A DNA stretch of 64,000 bases from Bradyrhizobium sp. AUGA SZCCT0283 (lineage in GTDB: Bacteria; Pseudomonadota; Alphaproteobacteria; Rhizobiales; Xanthobacteraceae), in the NCBI RefSeq assembly GCF_018130385.1, contig NZ_JAFCLU010000025.1:1-64000 (forward strand), read 5' to 3'. Made by a program: the position numbers and the translations under genes. Positions 33,101 through 41,503 of this stretch are shown here, in pieces (position 1 is the first letter of the stretch; each line of letters begins with the position of its first letter). Under the pieces are notes generated by a model that did no database searches, was not told where the DNA came from, and saw nothing but the letters and a program-made list of their open reading frames with translations.

Positions 33101-35430
33101 CATCGAGCCAGGTCAAGTCGCTCGCCGCCGACGTGCAGCGTTCGCTCTCGATGGCCGGCAATGCCACCGCCGAGTCGATCACGACGGGCGCGCGCGAAGC
33201 GCAGAACACGCTGATCACGGCATCGACCGAAGCCGCCAACCACGTCAAGTCGCTGGCGATCGATGTCGAACGCACGCTGACCGCGGTCGGCGCCGACACC
33301 GCCGCCTCCATCCTCGGCACCGCGCGCGAAGCCCAGAGCTCGCTGTCCGCAACCTCCGCCGACGCCGCGAACCAGATCAAGGCAATCGCCGCCGACATGG
33401 AGCGTTCGCTCGGCGTCGTCACCGCCAGCACGACCGACACTATCCAGACCACCGCGCAGAACGCGCAGAGCGCGCTGGTCGCCGCCACCAACGAGGTCAG
33501 CACCAAGGTCAAATCGACCTCGGCCGATATCGAGCGCTCGGTGCTCGCCGCGAGCAGCAATTTCGGCTCGACGATGACCGGCAAGACCGACGAAATCGTC
33601 ACCTACGTTCAGCAGCAGACCGACCGCCTGGCGCAGATCGTCGACAGCCGCCGCGGTTCGCTGGTCGAGGCGCTCAGCACCAGGACCACGCAACTGACGA
33701 CCGACATCGACCGCGTCACCGCCGACGCCCTGAAGTCGATCGAGACCCGCGGCCAGGCCTTCTCGCAATCGATGTCGACCCACGGCTCGGAAGTCGCGCG
33801 CACGATCACGTCCGCAGGCGACCTTGCCACCGGCGCGGTGGCCAAGTCGCTGAAGGACCTCGAACAGGCGTCGCGTTCGGCCATCGACCAGTCGCGTCAG
33901 GTCTCGATCGCCGCCGTCACCGAAATGCAGGAGACCAGCAAGATCCTGCGCACCGATACGGTGGCGCTGTTCGAACGGCTGCGTGAAGGCAACATCCTGC
34001 TGCAGGAAGTGCTGACCGGCGCCCACGACAATCTCAACTCGCTGGAGCGCGCGCTGGTGACCCGCGTGGCCGACTTCGTGTCCGCCATGAACGACGTCAC
34101 CGCCCGCAACGGGGTCGCCACGCAGACCCTGGAAGACCAGCTCACCGTCTTCAACAGCAAGACCTCGAAGGCGCTGGAGGATCTCGGCGCACTGTCGAGC
34201 GAGTTCGAGAAGCACGGCAAGGAGCTGGTCGAGGCAGCCGGCGTGGTCGAACAGGCCAACCGTTCCACCACGACCTCGGTCGCCGACCGCAAGTCGCAGC
34301 TTGAATCGCTGGTAACCACCATCGACCTGCGCACCACCGACCTCGATCAGCGCCTGTCGCGCTTCACCGGCCTGCTCGACGAATCGCTCGCCGCGGCCGA
34401 AGAGCGCGCCCGCGATATCGCGCGCGTGGTGGCGGAAACCGCGGGCGCCGGATCGGCCGCGATCAGCCGCCAGTTCGAAGCGGTGCGCGCTGCGGCCGAA
34501 AACGAGCGGCAGCAGACCCTCGATGCGATGAGTGACCTGTACCAGCAGAGCACCCATGAGACGGATGCGATGTTCAAGCAGTCGACCGAGAAGTTCGGTG
34601 CGATGGTGCAGGCCATGAAGCAGATGGCCGCCGAGATGCATAACGAGCTCGAGGCGACCCGCAACGAGCTGCGCCGCGGCGTGCTCGAAATGCCGCAGGA
34701 GGCCGCCGACAACACCGCGCAGATGCGCAAGGTGATCGTCGACCAGATCGAGGCGCTCGCCGAGCTCAACCGGATCGTCGCCCATCATGGCCGCGGCCTC
34801 GATGTCGTGACCTCCGGTCGTGCCAGCGTGCAGCGCCAGGAAGAACCCGTGATGGCAGCCGCCGCCGGGGGCCGCAACGAGGTGCGCCTGCGCGACGCCG
34901 GCAGCGCATCGACGCTGCCGCCGCCCGACCTCGGCATGCCGGCCGCACGCCGCGCCGAAGCCCCGCCGGTCTCGCCGGCAAGCCAGGACGCTGGACGCGG
35001 CGACGGATGGCTGTCGGACCTGCTCCACCGCACCGATAACGGCGGCGGTGGCGGACGCGAAGCCCCCCGTGGCCGTGCGCCGCAGACCCCCGCCAATCCG
35101 CTGGAGTCGCTGTCGCTCGACATCGGCCGGCTGATGGATCGCAACCTCGCCGCCGAAATGTGGGACCGCTATCAGCGCGGCGAGAGCAAGGCGTTCACCA
35201 AACGGCTCTACACGCCCGCCGGCCAGAAGGCGTTCGACGAAGTCGCGCGCAAATACCGCGCTGACCGCGGCTTCAAGCAGACCGTCGACCGCTATATCGC
35301 CGAGTTCGAACGGCTCCTGGACGAAGTCGCGCGCGAGGATCGCGGACCGCAGGCGCTGCGCGGCCACCTCACCTCGGAGACGGGGCTGGTCTACACCCTG
35401 CTCGCGCATGCCGCGGGACGGCTGGGATAA
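30190..35430 (+). CDS. Giant coiled-coil membrane protein, growth pole ring (GPR/RgsE)-like
   Basis: Predicted 1746-residue protein. After a variable N-terminus come two hydrophobic segments (about residues 105-128 and 139-166), then ~1400 residues of nearly unbroken helix, a Pro/Gly-rich linker (about 1560-1640) and a conserved C-terminal domain from SLDIGRLMDRNLAAEMWDRY to the end. This architecture matches the Rhizobiales GPR/RgsE proteins, which form a ring at the growing pole and are often labelled apolipoprotein- or kinesin-like. Residues 800-1120 contain phase-locked 44-residue repeats. I chose the ATG at 30190 (MANNPKKVKDP) by family N-terminus; TTG 30058 and ATG 30115 are alternatives. 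A terminator follows at 35464. Confidence 0.8.
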   Translation: MANNPKKVKDPTEVALSAIQEALNISDTAVDTNRNSLGNELAPPTGPSAPPPYSDMSFDTRGSAERPAFDPIEEPRSPRRAANDDRETIGQILQAIQKGSPARSVYTLASVFGGVWVIGCGLLTVSFLPALQAAIGQSGGVLVLAGLAALFFAPVLLFYFLASLAWRGQEMRMIAQSMAQVAIRFSEPEGAAADSMVTVGQAIRREVAAMGDGVERAIARAGELETLVANEVAALERAYSDNEVRIRALLQDIAHQRDNLVGQAEQVRSAISGVQIDLRHDIALISDAIASRVDEVAKSITGALEERGQHITSALSHAGDNMILALGERGGDLLDRLEEASAETTRAVLDASERLTTSLNFKTGHVHDEFVDLADRVHEMLNERIDRITGEFEQRSSTIVDGISDRTEQVHDSLKNSSDSLLLELELRSGDLVNKIDEAGNRLASRILTSGDKASDALDVTVNTLVAKVISQTENAHDSLALQMSAFDELVKNQGGELAEKFARDSGTLGALITRHISEFDRTVKTFGGEIVERMGQRTQEISDSLKNYVDTFDTRLVANSGEITASLDQRLLQFETTLGTRVSHLDTSLDSKIKSFDETIDGRLKSLETTFDTRAKSVTETIDGRLGTLAGSLTDGAAQAIQSIDQRLTLLTSSLTEGTAQAIAAVDHRITNVTETIDGRSAHLTDTIQARFQEIHQGIETRVGSIASDIDTRVAQFEDLLGSRIEAVAGRIESSGRQASEDLMSRAEMLSSGIKSHVEDAERSLTNLVVNTAETIQTGARTAQQALLTVSSDVGAQLKLTSAEVEAALAAVGTGAANSIVTSAQEAQTTLVSASSEAASQIKSLAADVERTLSAAGDATAASVLSGAREAQTTLVTASADAANHVKSLAADVERSLSIAGTATAEAVTAGAREAQSTLVAASSEAATQVKSLAADVQRSLSIAGTATAEAITAGAREAQSTLMNASADASSQVKSLAADVQRSLSMAGNATAESITTGAREAQNTLITASTEAANHVKSLAIDVERTLTAVGADTAASILGTAREAQSSLSATSADAANQIKAIAADMERSLGVVTASTTDTIQTTAQNAQSALVAATNEVSTKVKSTSADIERSVLAASSNFGSTMTGKTDEIVTYVQQQTDRLAQIVDSRRGSLVEALSTRTTQLTTDIDRVTADALKSIETRGQAFSQSMSTHGSEVARTITSAGDLATGAVAKSLKDLEQASRSAIDQSRQVSIAAVTEMQETSKILRTDTVALFERLREGNILLQEVLTGAHDNLNSLERALVTRVADFVSAMNDVTARNGVATQTLEDQLTVFNSKTSKALEDLGALSSEFEKHGKELVEAAGVVEQANRSTTTSVADRKSQLESLVTTIDLRTTDLDQRLSRFTGLLDESLAAAEERARDIARVVAETAGAGSAAISRQFEAVRAAAENERQQTLDAMSDLYQQSTHETDAMFKQSTEKFGAMVQAMKQMAAEMHNELEATRNELRRGVLEMPQEAADNTAQMRKVIVDQIEALAELNRIVAHHGRGLDVVTSGRASVQRQEEPVMAAAAGGRNEVRLRDAGSASTLPPPDLGMPAARRAEAPPVSPASQDAGRGDGWLSDLLHRTDNGGGGGREAPRGRAPQTPANPLESLSLDIGRLMDRNLAAEMWDRYQRGESKAFTKRLYTPAGQKAFDEVARKYRADRGFKQTVDRYIAEFERLLDEVAREDRGPQALRGHLTSETGLVYTLLAHAAGRLG
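32587..33570 (+). repeat. 132-bp tandem repeat array inside the GPR-like gene
   Basis: Starts recur exactly every 132 bases at 32587, 32719, 32851, 32983, 33115, 33247, 33379 and 33511, each opening K(S/L/A)-x-(A/S)-A-(D/E)-(V/M/I). The middle units share KSLAADV, AREAQ and TL(V/M/I)xAS. A unit is 44 codons, four 11-residue (hendecad) repeats, as in apolipoprotein-like helices. Units 3-5 are also close in nucleotide sequence. Confidence 0.85.
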
Positions 35431-35463
35431 GGCCGCGAATAGCGAGCGGTGAATGGCGAATGA

Positions 35464-35496
35464 AAAACGGAGGCCTCGCGGCCTCCGTTTTGTTTT
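35464..35496 (+). terminator. Rho-independent terminator of the GPR-like gene
   Basis: AAAACGGAGGCC (35464-35475) pairs with GGCCTCCGTTTT (35480-35491) around TCGC, followed by GTTTT. It lies 34 bases after the stop codon. Confidence 0.88.
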
Positions 35497-35540
35497 GAGC
35501 CGGATTGTCAGCGCCAGGACCTTGGGCCAAGGCCCTCTCG

Positions 35541-36182
35541 TCATCGGCTGGCAATAACCTTGGTCGCACGCCCCGCCGCTTTTCGGACGTGACCGTCCGG
35601 GTCCGAGCAAAGACGTGACAGCAGCGGCAAGATCTCCGGACCCGAAAAATTCTCGGCAAACTCACAGGCCCACAGCCGGTGTCGAGCAAGCTCGTCTGCA
35701 GAAAATGCATCAAAGAGGGTTCGCGAGCAGGCCGCAGTAACGTGCTGCCGCAAAACCCAGGCGGCTTCTCGGCGAACGTCGGTTGAGAAATCCTCTTCAT
35801 AAATCCTGAAGACCAGAGGAAAGTCAGCATCCACCCATATAGCGCCCAGAGCCCGGATCGCGCTTTGTCGTGTAGCTGCGTCCACATTCGCCAACAGCGG
35901 CAGCAGGAGGTTGTGCGCCTCCAATAGCCGCCATTGTTCGACGACTTCGCAAGCCGTTCGCACCACGTATTCTGATGGATCACCAAGCGCGCTCAAGACG
36001 ACGGCGCTTAATTCGCGCCCGTGTCGGTGGCGTCTGATGACGTCCAATGCGGTCCGCCGTAGGAATTGGTCATCAACTCCGGCTACACTTGCAAGAATCT
36101 CAAGCGTCGCGGCATCTTCACGCACCCCGAGTTCACGTATGGCCTCGTGCGTCGTCGGCAGTCGGCCACCAACGACTGGCAT
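35541..36182 (-). CDS. HEAT-repeat protein
   Basis: Predicted 213-residue all-helical protein built of about six HEAT/PBS-lyase-type repeats. Recurrent pieces are FLRRTALDVIRRHRHG, TRQSAIRALGAIW, DVRREAAWVLRQHV and GHVRKAAGRATKVI. No catalytic motif is seen; such proteins usually bind other proteins. It begins only 14 bases after the mlaD stop on the same strand, so it is probably the last gene of the mla transcript. A role in that transport system is inferred from position only. Confidence 0.75.
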   Translation of the reverse strand: MPVVGGRLPTTHEAIRELGVREDAATLEILASVAGVDDQFLRRTALDVIRRHRHGRELSAVVLSALGDPSEYVVRTACEVVEQWRLLEAHNLLLPLLANVDAATRQSAIRALGAIWVDADFPLVFRIYEEDFSTDVRREAAWVLRQHVTAACSRTLFDAFSADELARHRLWACEFAENFSGPEILPLLSRLCSDPDGHVRKAAGRATKVIASR

Positions 36183-36196
36183 TGTCCGCGCGAGCC

Positions 36197-37102
36197 CTAC
36201 TGCCGCTTCTGCCCGCTCGGCGGCTTCGGCGGAGCTGCAGCGGTTGGCGCCGGCCTCGGCGGGGCTGCAGCGGTTGCCTCCGCCGGCGCTGGATTGTTGC
36301 TTCCACCGAATATCACGCGGCTCGGGTTGCGGTCGAAATTGTTCACGGCGCGGCTGATGTCGGAAAGGGTGCGTCGGCCATCGGCGATCAGCGCGCCCGA
36401 CCGCTTGTCGAAATCCTCGGCGAGATCGCGGATCGACTTCACCATCAAATTCAATTCGCCACCGGCGGCGCCGCCCGCGATCGTGTTCAGCCCGAGCATG
36501 AGGCTGTCGGCCTTGCCCATCACGCCGTCGACCCGGAGCATGACGTTGTCGATCTTCTCGGAATTGCGCGCGAGCGCGGCCGTGAAGGTCTCGAGATTCC
36601 GCAGCGAGTTCTTCACGGATTCCTGGTTGTCGGCGACGATCCGGTTGACGTTCTGCAGCGTGGCGCGAATGGACTCCGTCACGTCCTGCAGCGCGCTCGG
36701 ATCGGCGGTCAGCATCGGCACGCCGTCCTCGTCGAGCGGCACGGCAGCTGCATTCTCCTCGCCGCCCTTCAGCGAGATCGCCGCGACGCCGGTCAGTCCC
36801 TGAAATTCGAGGCCGACAAGCGTGTCCTTGCGGATCGGGGCGTTGTTCTCAACCATCGCGAGTGCGACCACCCGCCGCGGATTGTCGAGCTTGACCGAGA
36901 CAACCTCCCCTATCCGGATACCGTTAAAATTGACACTGCCGCCATTGCGCAGGCCGGACGCCGGGCCTTCGAACACGATGCGGATCGGGCTGCGCTGCTT
37001 GGTGGTGTGCAGGCTCTGAAACCACAGCACGAAGCCGAACGCAGCGGCGATCACCGCCAGCGTGAAGGCCCCGATCAGGACGTAATTCGCCCGCGTTTCC
37101 AT
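36197..37102 (-). CDS. mlaD: MlaD-type MCE protein of a phospholipid/ABC transport system
   Basis: Predicted 301-residue periplasmic substrate-binding subunit. One N-terminal membrane anchor (about residues 7-28) is followed by a single MCE domain (about 38-115: SPIRIVFEGPASGLRNGGSV, NFNGIRIGEV, EFQGLTGVAAISLKGG). A long helical stretch (about 140-250) and an Ala/Pro-rich tail follow. MCE hexamers carry phospholipids between the membranes. It is third in the order mlaE-mlaF-mlaD; the 115 bases before it contain a degenerate dispersed repeat. Confidence 0.9.
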   Translation of the reverse strand: METRANYVLIGAFTLAVIAAAFGFVLWFQSLHTTKQRSPIRIVFEGPASGLRNGGSVNFNGIRIGEVVSVKLDNPRRVVALAMVENNAPIRKDTLVGLEFQGLTGVAAISLKGGEENAAAVPLDEDGVPMLTADPSALQDVTESIRATLQNVNRIVADNQESVKNSLRNLETFTAALARNSEKIDNVMLRVDGVMGKADSLMLGLNTIAGGAAGGELNLMVKSIRDLAEDFDKRSGALIADGRRTLSDISRAVNNFDRNPSRVIFGGSNNPAPAEATAAAPPRPAPTAAAPPKPPSGQKRQ

Positions 37103-37171
37103 AACTCAAGGTACTCCGAAACCTGGGTCTGTTCAGCTTCGCCGATCAAACCCGTCATTTATCGCTTGTTT

Positions 37172-37220
37172 GAGCATGATCTCATCAAAAACCGGTGCCC
37201 GCTTCGTGATCACGCTTCTA
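37172..37220. repeat. Degenerate dispersed palindrome between mlaF and mlaD
   Basis: GAGCATGATCTCATC, AAAACCGGTGCCCGC and GTGATCACGCTTCTAG resemble the GAGCATGATC / ACCGGT / GATCATGCTC element at 8576-8708. The terminal CTAG contains the TAG stop codon of mlaF (37218-37220). Confidence 0.5.
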
Positions 37221-37988
37221 GCCCATGACCGCGCGGGCGCGCTTGCCGTGGAAATATTGCCTCAGCCAGGGATGCTGCGAGGCCTGCATGTCGGCAATCG
37301 ATCCTGCTGCAATGATCTTACCGTTCCCTAAAACCGCGATGCGGTCGCAGGCCGTATAAAGGCTGTCGAGATCGTGGGTTACCATGAAAACGGTCAGGCC
37401 CAAAGTGCGCTGCAGGGTGCGCACCAGCTCGTCGAAGTCCCCGGCGCCGATCGGATCGAGCCCCGAGGTCGGCTCGTCCAGGAACACCAGTTCGGGATCG
37501 AGCGCGAGCGCGCGCGCCAGCGCCACGCGCTTGATCATGCCGCCGGAGAGTTCGGACGGATAGCGGTCGGCGACTTCGGGCCGCAGGCCCACCATGCCGA
37601 GCTTGGCCACCATGATCTCGTCGAGCAGCCGCTGCGAGACGTTGAGATATTCGCGCACCGGAAACTGGATGTTCTGGCGCACGGTGAGCGAGGAGAACAG
37701 CGCGCCCTGCTGAAACAGGATGCCCCAGCGCCGCTCGACACCGCGGCGCTCGGCGGCGCTTGCCGCATCGAGATCGACGCCGAACACCTCGATGCGTCCA
37801 CTGAGCTTGGGCACGAGACCGATGATGGTGCGCGTCAGCACCGATTTTCCGGCGCCCGACGGGCCGACAAACCCGAGAATCTCGCCGCGCTTGACGTCGA
37901 GATTGAGCCCGTCCAGCACCCGCATCTTGCCGAACTGCACGGTGATGTCGCGGACCCGGATGATGGCGTCGGAAATTTCGCCCGCCAT
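37218..37988 (-). CDS. mlaF: MlaF-type ATP-binding protein
   Basis: Predicted 256-residue ABC ATPase driving the MCE transporter. Walker A is GPSGAGKS, the Q-loop is in ILFQQGALF, the ABC signature is LSGGM, Walker B is ELVFLDEPTSGLDP and the switch histidine is in MVTHDLD. The FQQGALFSSLTV segment is typical of MlaF/Ttg2A. The ATG at 37988 lies two bases after the mlaE stop, so the two are tightly coupled. Confidence 0.95.
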   Translation of the reverse strand: MAGEISDAIIRVRDITVQFGKMRVLDGLNLDVKRGEILGFVGPSGAGKSVLTRTIIGLVPKLSGRIEVFGVDLDAASAAERRGVERRWGILFQQGALFSSLTVRQNIQFPVREYLNVSQRLLDEIMVAKLGMVGLRPEVADRYPSELSGGMIKRVALARALALDPELVFLDEPTSGLDPIGAGDFDELVRTLQRTLGLTVFMVTHDLDSLYTACDRIAVLGNGKIIAAGSIADMQASQHPWLRQYFHGKRARAVMG

Positions 37989-37990
37989 GG

Positions 37991-39127
37991 TCACATTCCG
38001 ATCGATGCGAAGAAGATGGCGAACACGCCGTCCATCACGATCACGAAGAAGATTCCCTTCACCACCGAGGATGTCGTGTGTTGCCCGAGCGACTCGGCGC
38101 TGCCCTGCACGGCCAGCCCCTCGACGCAGGCGACGATGCCGATGACGGCGGCCATGACCGGCGCCTTGATGATGCCGACGATGAAGTGGTCGATCGATAT
38201 GGCGTCGCGCAGCCGCAGCAGGAAGGCTTCGGGATCGACGCCGCCATAGAGCCACGCTACCAGCCCGCCGCCGTAAAGTGCCGCCATCGCGCCCAGAAAC
38301 TCCAGAATCGGCAGCGCCAGCACCAGCGCGAGCATCCGCGGCAGGATCAGAACCTCGATCGGATCGAAGCCCATGGTGCGCAGCGCGTCGATCTCCTCGC
38401 GCATCTTCATCGAGCCGAGTTCGGCGGTGTAAGCCGAGCCCGAGCGGCCCGCCACCATGATCGCCACCAGCAGCACGCCGATCTCGCGGAGCACCAGCAC
38501 GCCCAGCATGTCGACCACAAAAATGTCGGCGCCGAACTTGCGGAAATGGAAAATGCCCTGCTGCGAGATGATGCAGCCGATCAGGAACGTGATCAGCACC
38601 ACGATCGGCACCGCGCGCCAGCACACCTGCTCCAGATGATGGATGGTCGAGGTCAGGCGGAAGCCGCGGGGGCGGATGAGGACGTGGCCGGCCGCGGCGA
38701 GCACTGCGCCCAGCATCTCGATCAATCCGACCAACGTGCCGCCGACGCCGGCCACGCTGCGGCCGATCTGTTCCAGCATGCCCGTGATCGTCACCCGATC
38801 GGTTTCGACGATCGGCTCGGCCTTCACCCGGCGCACCTCGTCGACCAGGCTGGAATAATTGGCCGAAAGCCCGGCGATCTGCGCCTCGACGCCGCCCTGG
38901 GTCAGGCTTCGCCGCAGCCGCTCGATCAGCCAGGCGCCGAATGTGTCGAGCTTCGACACCCGGGAGACGTCGATGAAGATGTTGGGCCGGGTGCCGCCGA
39001 GCTTCTCGGCGTCGGCCACCATTCGTTCCAGCACCGGCGCAAAGCGGGCCGTCCACGCGCCGGTCGCGCACAGCGCCAGCGCGTTGCCTCTGGCGATCCG
39101 CTCCAATGTCGGGTTGCCGCTCACCAT
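37991..39127 (-). CDS. mlaE: MlaE-type permease with N-terminal STAS domain
   Basis: Predicted 378-residue inner-membrane permease. The N-terminal ~110 residues (IFIDVSRVSKLDTFGAWLIE and following) are a STAS/MlaB-like domain. The remaining part is the MlaE permease, with LTFLIGCIISQQGIFHFRKF, the GRSGSAYTAELGSMK motif and a C-terminal membrane bundle. Fusion of STAS and permease replaces the separate MlaB of E. coli. Two ATGs (39133, 39127) are possible; 39127 is better spaced from AAGGG. No mlaA or mlaC gene is nearby. Confidence 0.9.
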   Translation of the reverse strand: MVSGNPTLERIARGNALALCATGAWTARFAPVLERMVADAEKLGGTRPNIFIDVSRVSKLDTFGAWLIERLRRSLTQGGVEAQIAGLSANYSSLVDEVRRVKAEPIVETDRVTITGMLEQIGRSVAGVGGTLVGLIEMLGAVLAAAGHVLIRPRGFRLTSTIHHLEQVCWRAVPIVVLITFLIGCIISQQGIFHFRKFGADIFVVDMLGVLVLREIGVLLVAIMVAGRSGSAYTAELGSMKMREEIDALRTMGFDPIEVLILPRMLALVLALPILEFLGAMAALYGGGLVAWLYGGVDPEAFLLRLRDAISIDHFIVGIIKAPVMAAVIGIVACVEGLAVQGSAESLGQHTTSSVVKGIFFVIVMDGVFAIFFASIGM

Positions 39128-39262
39128 GCCCATCCCTTGGCCGATATGCCCCCTGAAAAACGTCAGGTTCCGCACGCCGCTCGTCTTGTAGAATCTGTCC
39201 CTAACCAGCCATAGTTGGTAGCGGCGAGCAAGCTTGCGGTTCAGAAAATTGCAGATTTTAAA

Positions 39263-40258
39263 ATGACTTCCAGCCTTTCCCGAAAGCTTGCCGTCAGCAT
39301 CGAACGCTGGCCGATTGCAGGCGCCTTCACCATCAGCCGGGGCGCCAAGACCGAGGCCATCACGGTTGTCGCCACCGTCAGCCAGGACGGCCGGACCGGC
39401 CGTGGCGAATGCGTGCCCTACCCGCGTTACGGCGAGACCCCGGAAGCGACGCTGGAAGCCCTTAACGCCATGCATGAACCACTTGCGAGGGGACTGGACC
39501 GAACGGCCCTGCAGGCGGCGATGCCCGCAGGCGCCGCCCGCAACGCACTGGATTGCGCATTGTTGGATCTCGAGGCCAAGAGCGCCGGGCAGCGGGTCTG
39601 GACCCTGCTTGGCCGGCCGGCGCCGCGCCCCTGCACCACCGCTTTCACGATCTCGCTGGCGACGCCGGAAGCGATGGCGGCAGCCACCGCGAAGGCCGCG
39701 CGCCGGCCGCTGCTGAAGATCAAGCTCGGCGGCGACGGCGATGCCGAGCGGATTGCCGCGGTACGCAAGGTGGCCCCGGAATCCGAACTGATCGCGGATG
39801 CCAACGAAGCCTGGACCCCGGATAATCTCGAACACAACCTGGCCGCGTGCGCCAACGCCGGCGTAACGCTGGTCGAACAGCCGCTGCCGGCCGGCCGCGA
39901 TGAGGCGCTGGCGCGCATCAAGCGAAGGGTCGCGGTCTGCGCCGACGAAAGCGTGCATGACCGTACCTCTCTCGACGGCCTTCGCGCGCGCTACGACGCC
40001 GTCAACATCAAGCTCGACAAGACCGGCGGGCTGACGGAGGCGCTCGCCATGGCCGATGCCGCGCACGCGCTCGGCTTTGAAATCATGATCGGCTGCATGG
40101 TCGCGACCTCGCTGGCGATGGCGCCGGCCATGCTGCTGGCGCCACAGGCCAGATTCGTGGATCTCGACGGCCCCCTGCTGCTGGCGCGCGACCGCGATGG
40201 CGGGCTGCCCTACGACGGCAGTCTGGTTTATCCGCCGGAAGCCGCCTTGTGGGGCTGA
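39263..40258 (+). CDS. L-Ala-D/L-Glu epimerase-like dipeptide epimerase
   Basis: Predicted 331-residue enolase-superfamily enzyme of the muconate-lactonizing subgroup. The catalytic KIKLGG (KxK) lies about residue 152, the metal ligands are in DANEAW, VEQPL and CADES, and the second lysine is in NIKLDKTGG. This pattern and size match dipeptide epimerases that recycle murein peptides. Specificity cannot be proved from sequence. The ATG at 39263 is preferred over codons upstream because the family starts here. It overlaps the convergent MFS gene by 31 bases. Confidence 0.85.
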   Translation: MTSSLSRKLAVSIERWPIAGAFTISRGAKTEAITVVATVSQDGRTGRGECVPYPRYGETPEATLEALNAMHEPLARGLDRTALQAAMPAGAARNALDCALLDLEAKSAGQRVWTLLGRPAPRPCTTAFTISLATPEAMAAATAKAARRPLLKIKLGGDGDAERIAAVRKVAPESELIADANEAWTPDNLEHNLAACANAGVTLVEQPLPAGRDEALARIKRRVAVCADESVHDRTSLDGLRARYDAVNIKLDKTGGLTEALAMADAAHALGFEIMIGCMVATSLAMAPAMLLAPQARFVDLDGPLLLARDRDGGLPYDGSLVYPPEAALWG

Positions 40259-41427
40259 TGCGAGAGCCGATCCCGCGCCAGCCAGACGACCAGCCCGCCC
40301 AGAGCAGCCATCACGGCCATTACGTAATAGATGCCCTGGCCCCAGTTCTCGTAGATCGTGCCTGACGCGACCGACGCGAGGCCGGCGACGATGCCGCCGC
40401 AGGCGGTCAGATAGCCTTGCGCCCGCGCCATCACATGGCCGGGCACGTGATGCAGCATCAATCCCATGATTCCGACCTGCGTCAGCCCGAAACTCAGCGC
40501 ATGCGCGAGCTGGACGATCGCGAGAACAGCCAGAGGCGGGTCCTGCGCCGTTATCGCCCAGCGCGCGGCCGCGCTCAGGGCCGCGATCACCACCAGCATC
40601 GACGGCTGCAGGGTGAATCGCGGCGACAGCGCGAACAGCACGATCTCGGCAATCACGCCCAGGACCCACAGAACTGCAATCGTCAGTCCGTCGAACCCCG
40701 CTTGCTGCCAGGCGATCGACGCGAAAATGTAATAGGCGGCATGGCTGGCCTGAATCAGCGCCGACGCCACGATAACAGCGAGAAAGCCGCCGTCGCGCAG
40801 CAAGGCGCTGGCGCTGCCGGTGCCCGGGCGGGCCGTCCTGGTGTCGTCCAGCGGCTGCAGCGCGAGGCTGGCCAGCGCCCCGATCGCCGCGGAACCTGCG
40901 ATGATCCAGATCAGATTTCGGGCGGCGATGAGGTCGAACAGCACCCCGCAGACCAGCGCGCCGAGGACGAAGGCGGCCGAGCCCCACAGCCGCAACGGTC
41001 CGTAGTTGAGGCCATAGCGTTTCACGCCCCGCAACGCATAGGCATCCGTCAGCGGCACCATGGGCGTCCACAGGCAGCAGGTCAGGGCGTAGATCAGGAA
41101 CACCAGCACCGGCAAATGCTGGGTGCCCAGGACGAAAAAGCCCAGGGCGGTGGCAAAGGCGGTCACGATGATGCCGCCGCGCAAGGCCTGATGCCGTTCC
41201 GCAAAGCCCGTCACCAGCGGCAGCACCGTAAACCGGGTCACCGGGGGTACGGCCGTGATCAGCCCTATCCAGAACGGATCAATCCCGACCGCCTTCAACC
41301 AGACCGTGAAAAACGGCAGATGGGCGCCGGTCATGCCGAACAGCGTGCCGTAGAACAGCGCCACCCGCGTCGCGAACCGCTTCGATGCGCCTTGAGAAGC
41401 GATGGGGATTTGTGATTCGTTCTGCAT
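40228..41427 (-). CDS. MFS permease, HcaT/PPP-like family
   Basis: Predicted 399-residue transporter with about 12 membrane segments. The early segment VALFYGTLFGMTGAHLPFFT followed by VWLKAVGIDPFWIGLI and WTPMVPLTDAYALR match the 3-phenylpropionate/nucleoside-type MFS proteins often named HcaT-like. GLNYGPLRLWGSAAFVLG is also conserved. The ATG at 41427 is favoured over a longer frame. Its 3' end overlaps the dipeptide epimerase gene tail to tail. The substrate is unknown. Confidence 0.82.
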   Translation of the reverse strand: MQNESQIPIASQGASKRFATRVALFYGTLFGMTGAHLPFFTVWLKAVGIDPFWIGLITAVPPVTRFTVLPLVTGFAERHQALRGGIIVTAFATALGFFVLGTQHLPVLVFLIYALTCCLWTPMVPLTDAYALRGVKRYGLNYGPLRLWGSAAFVLGALVCGVLFDLIAARNLIWIIAGSAAIGALASLALQPLDDTRTARPGTGSASALLRDGGFLAVIVASALIQASHAAYYIFASIAWQQAGFDGLTIAVLWVLGVIAEIVLFALSPRFTLQPSMLVVIAALSAAARWAITAQDPPLAVLAIVQLAHALSFGLTQVGIMGLMLHHVPGHVMARAQGYLTACGGIVAGLASVASGTIYENWGQGIYYVMAVMAALGGLVVWLARDRLSHQPHKAASGG

Positions 41428-41503
41428 CAATTCAATTGCGATTCGGGCAATATCGTGTTGTTTCGTTATCGCAATGCGCGCTGATTTGCGCGAAGAGTTT
41501 GAC

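Noticed and set aside
32587..33570. 132-bp repeats as a satellite or CRISPR-like array
   Set aside because: They are in-frame protein repeats with no spacers and with codon-level variation.
32788..35610. 940-residue minus-strand open frame over the GPR-like gene
   Set aside because: Another shadow of the same coding sequence; it crosses the gene's terminator and has no recognisable domain.
37989..39071. N-terminal extension of mlaF to 617 residues
   Set aside because: It is an out-of-frame reading of mlaE on the same strand; the MlaF family starts at 37988.
39128..41071. Long N-terminal extension of mlaE to 1026 residues
   Set aside because: The extra part is antisense to the dipeptide epimerase and reads out of frame through the MFS gene; MlaE ends at the ATG near 39127-39133.
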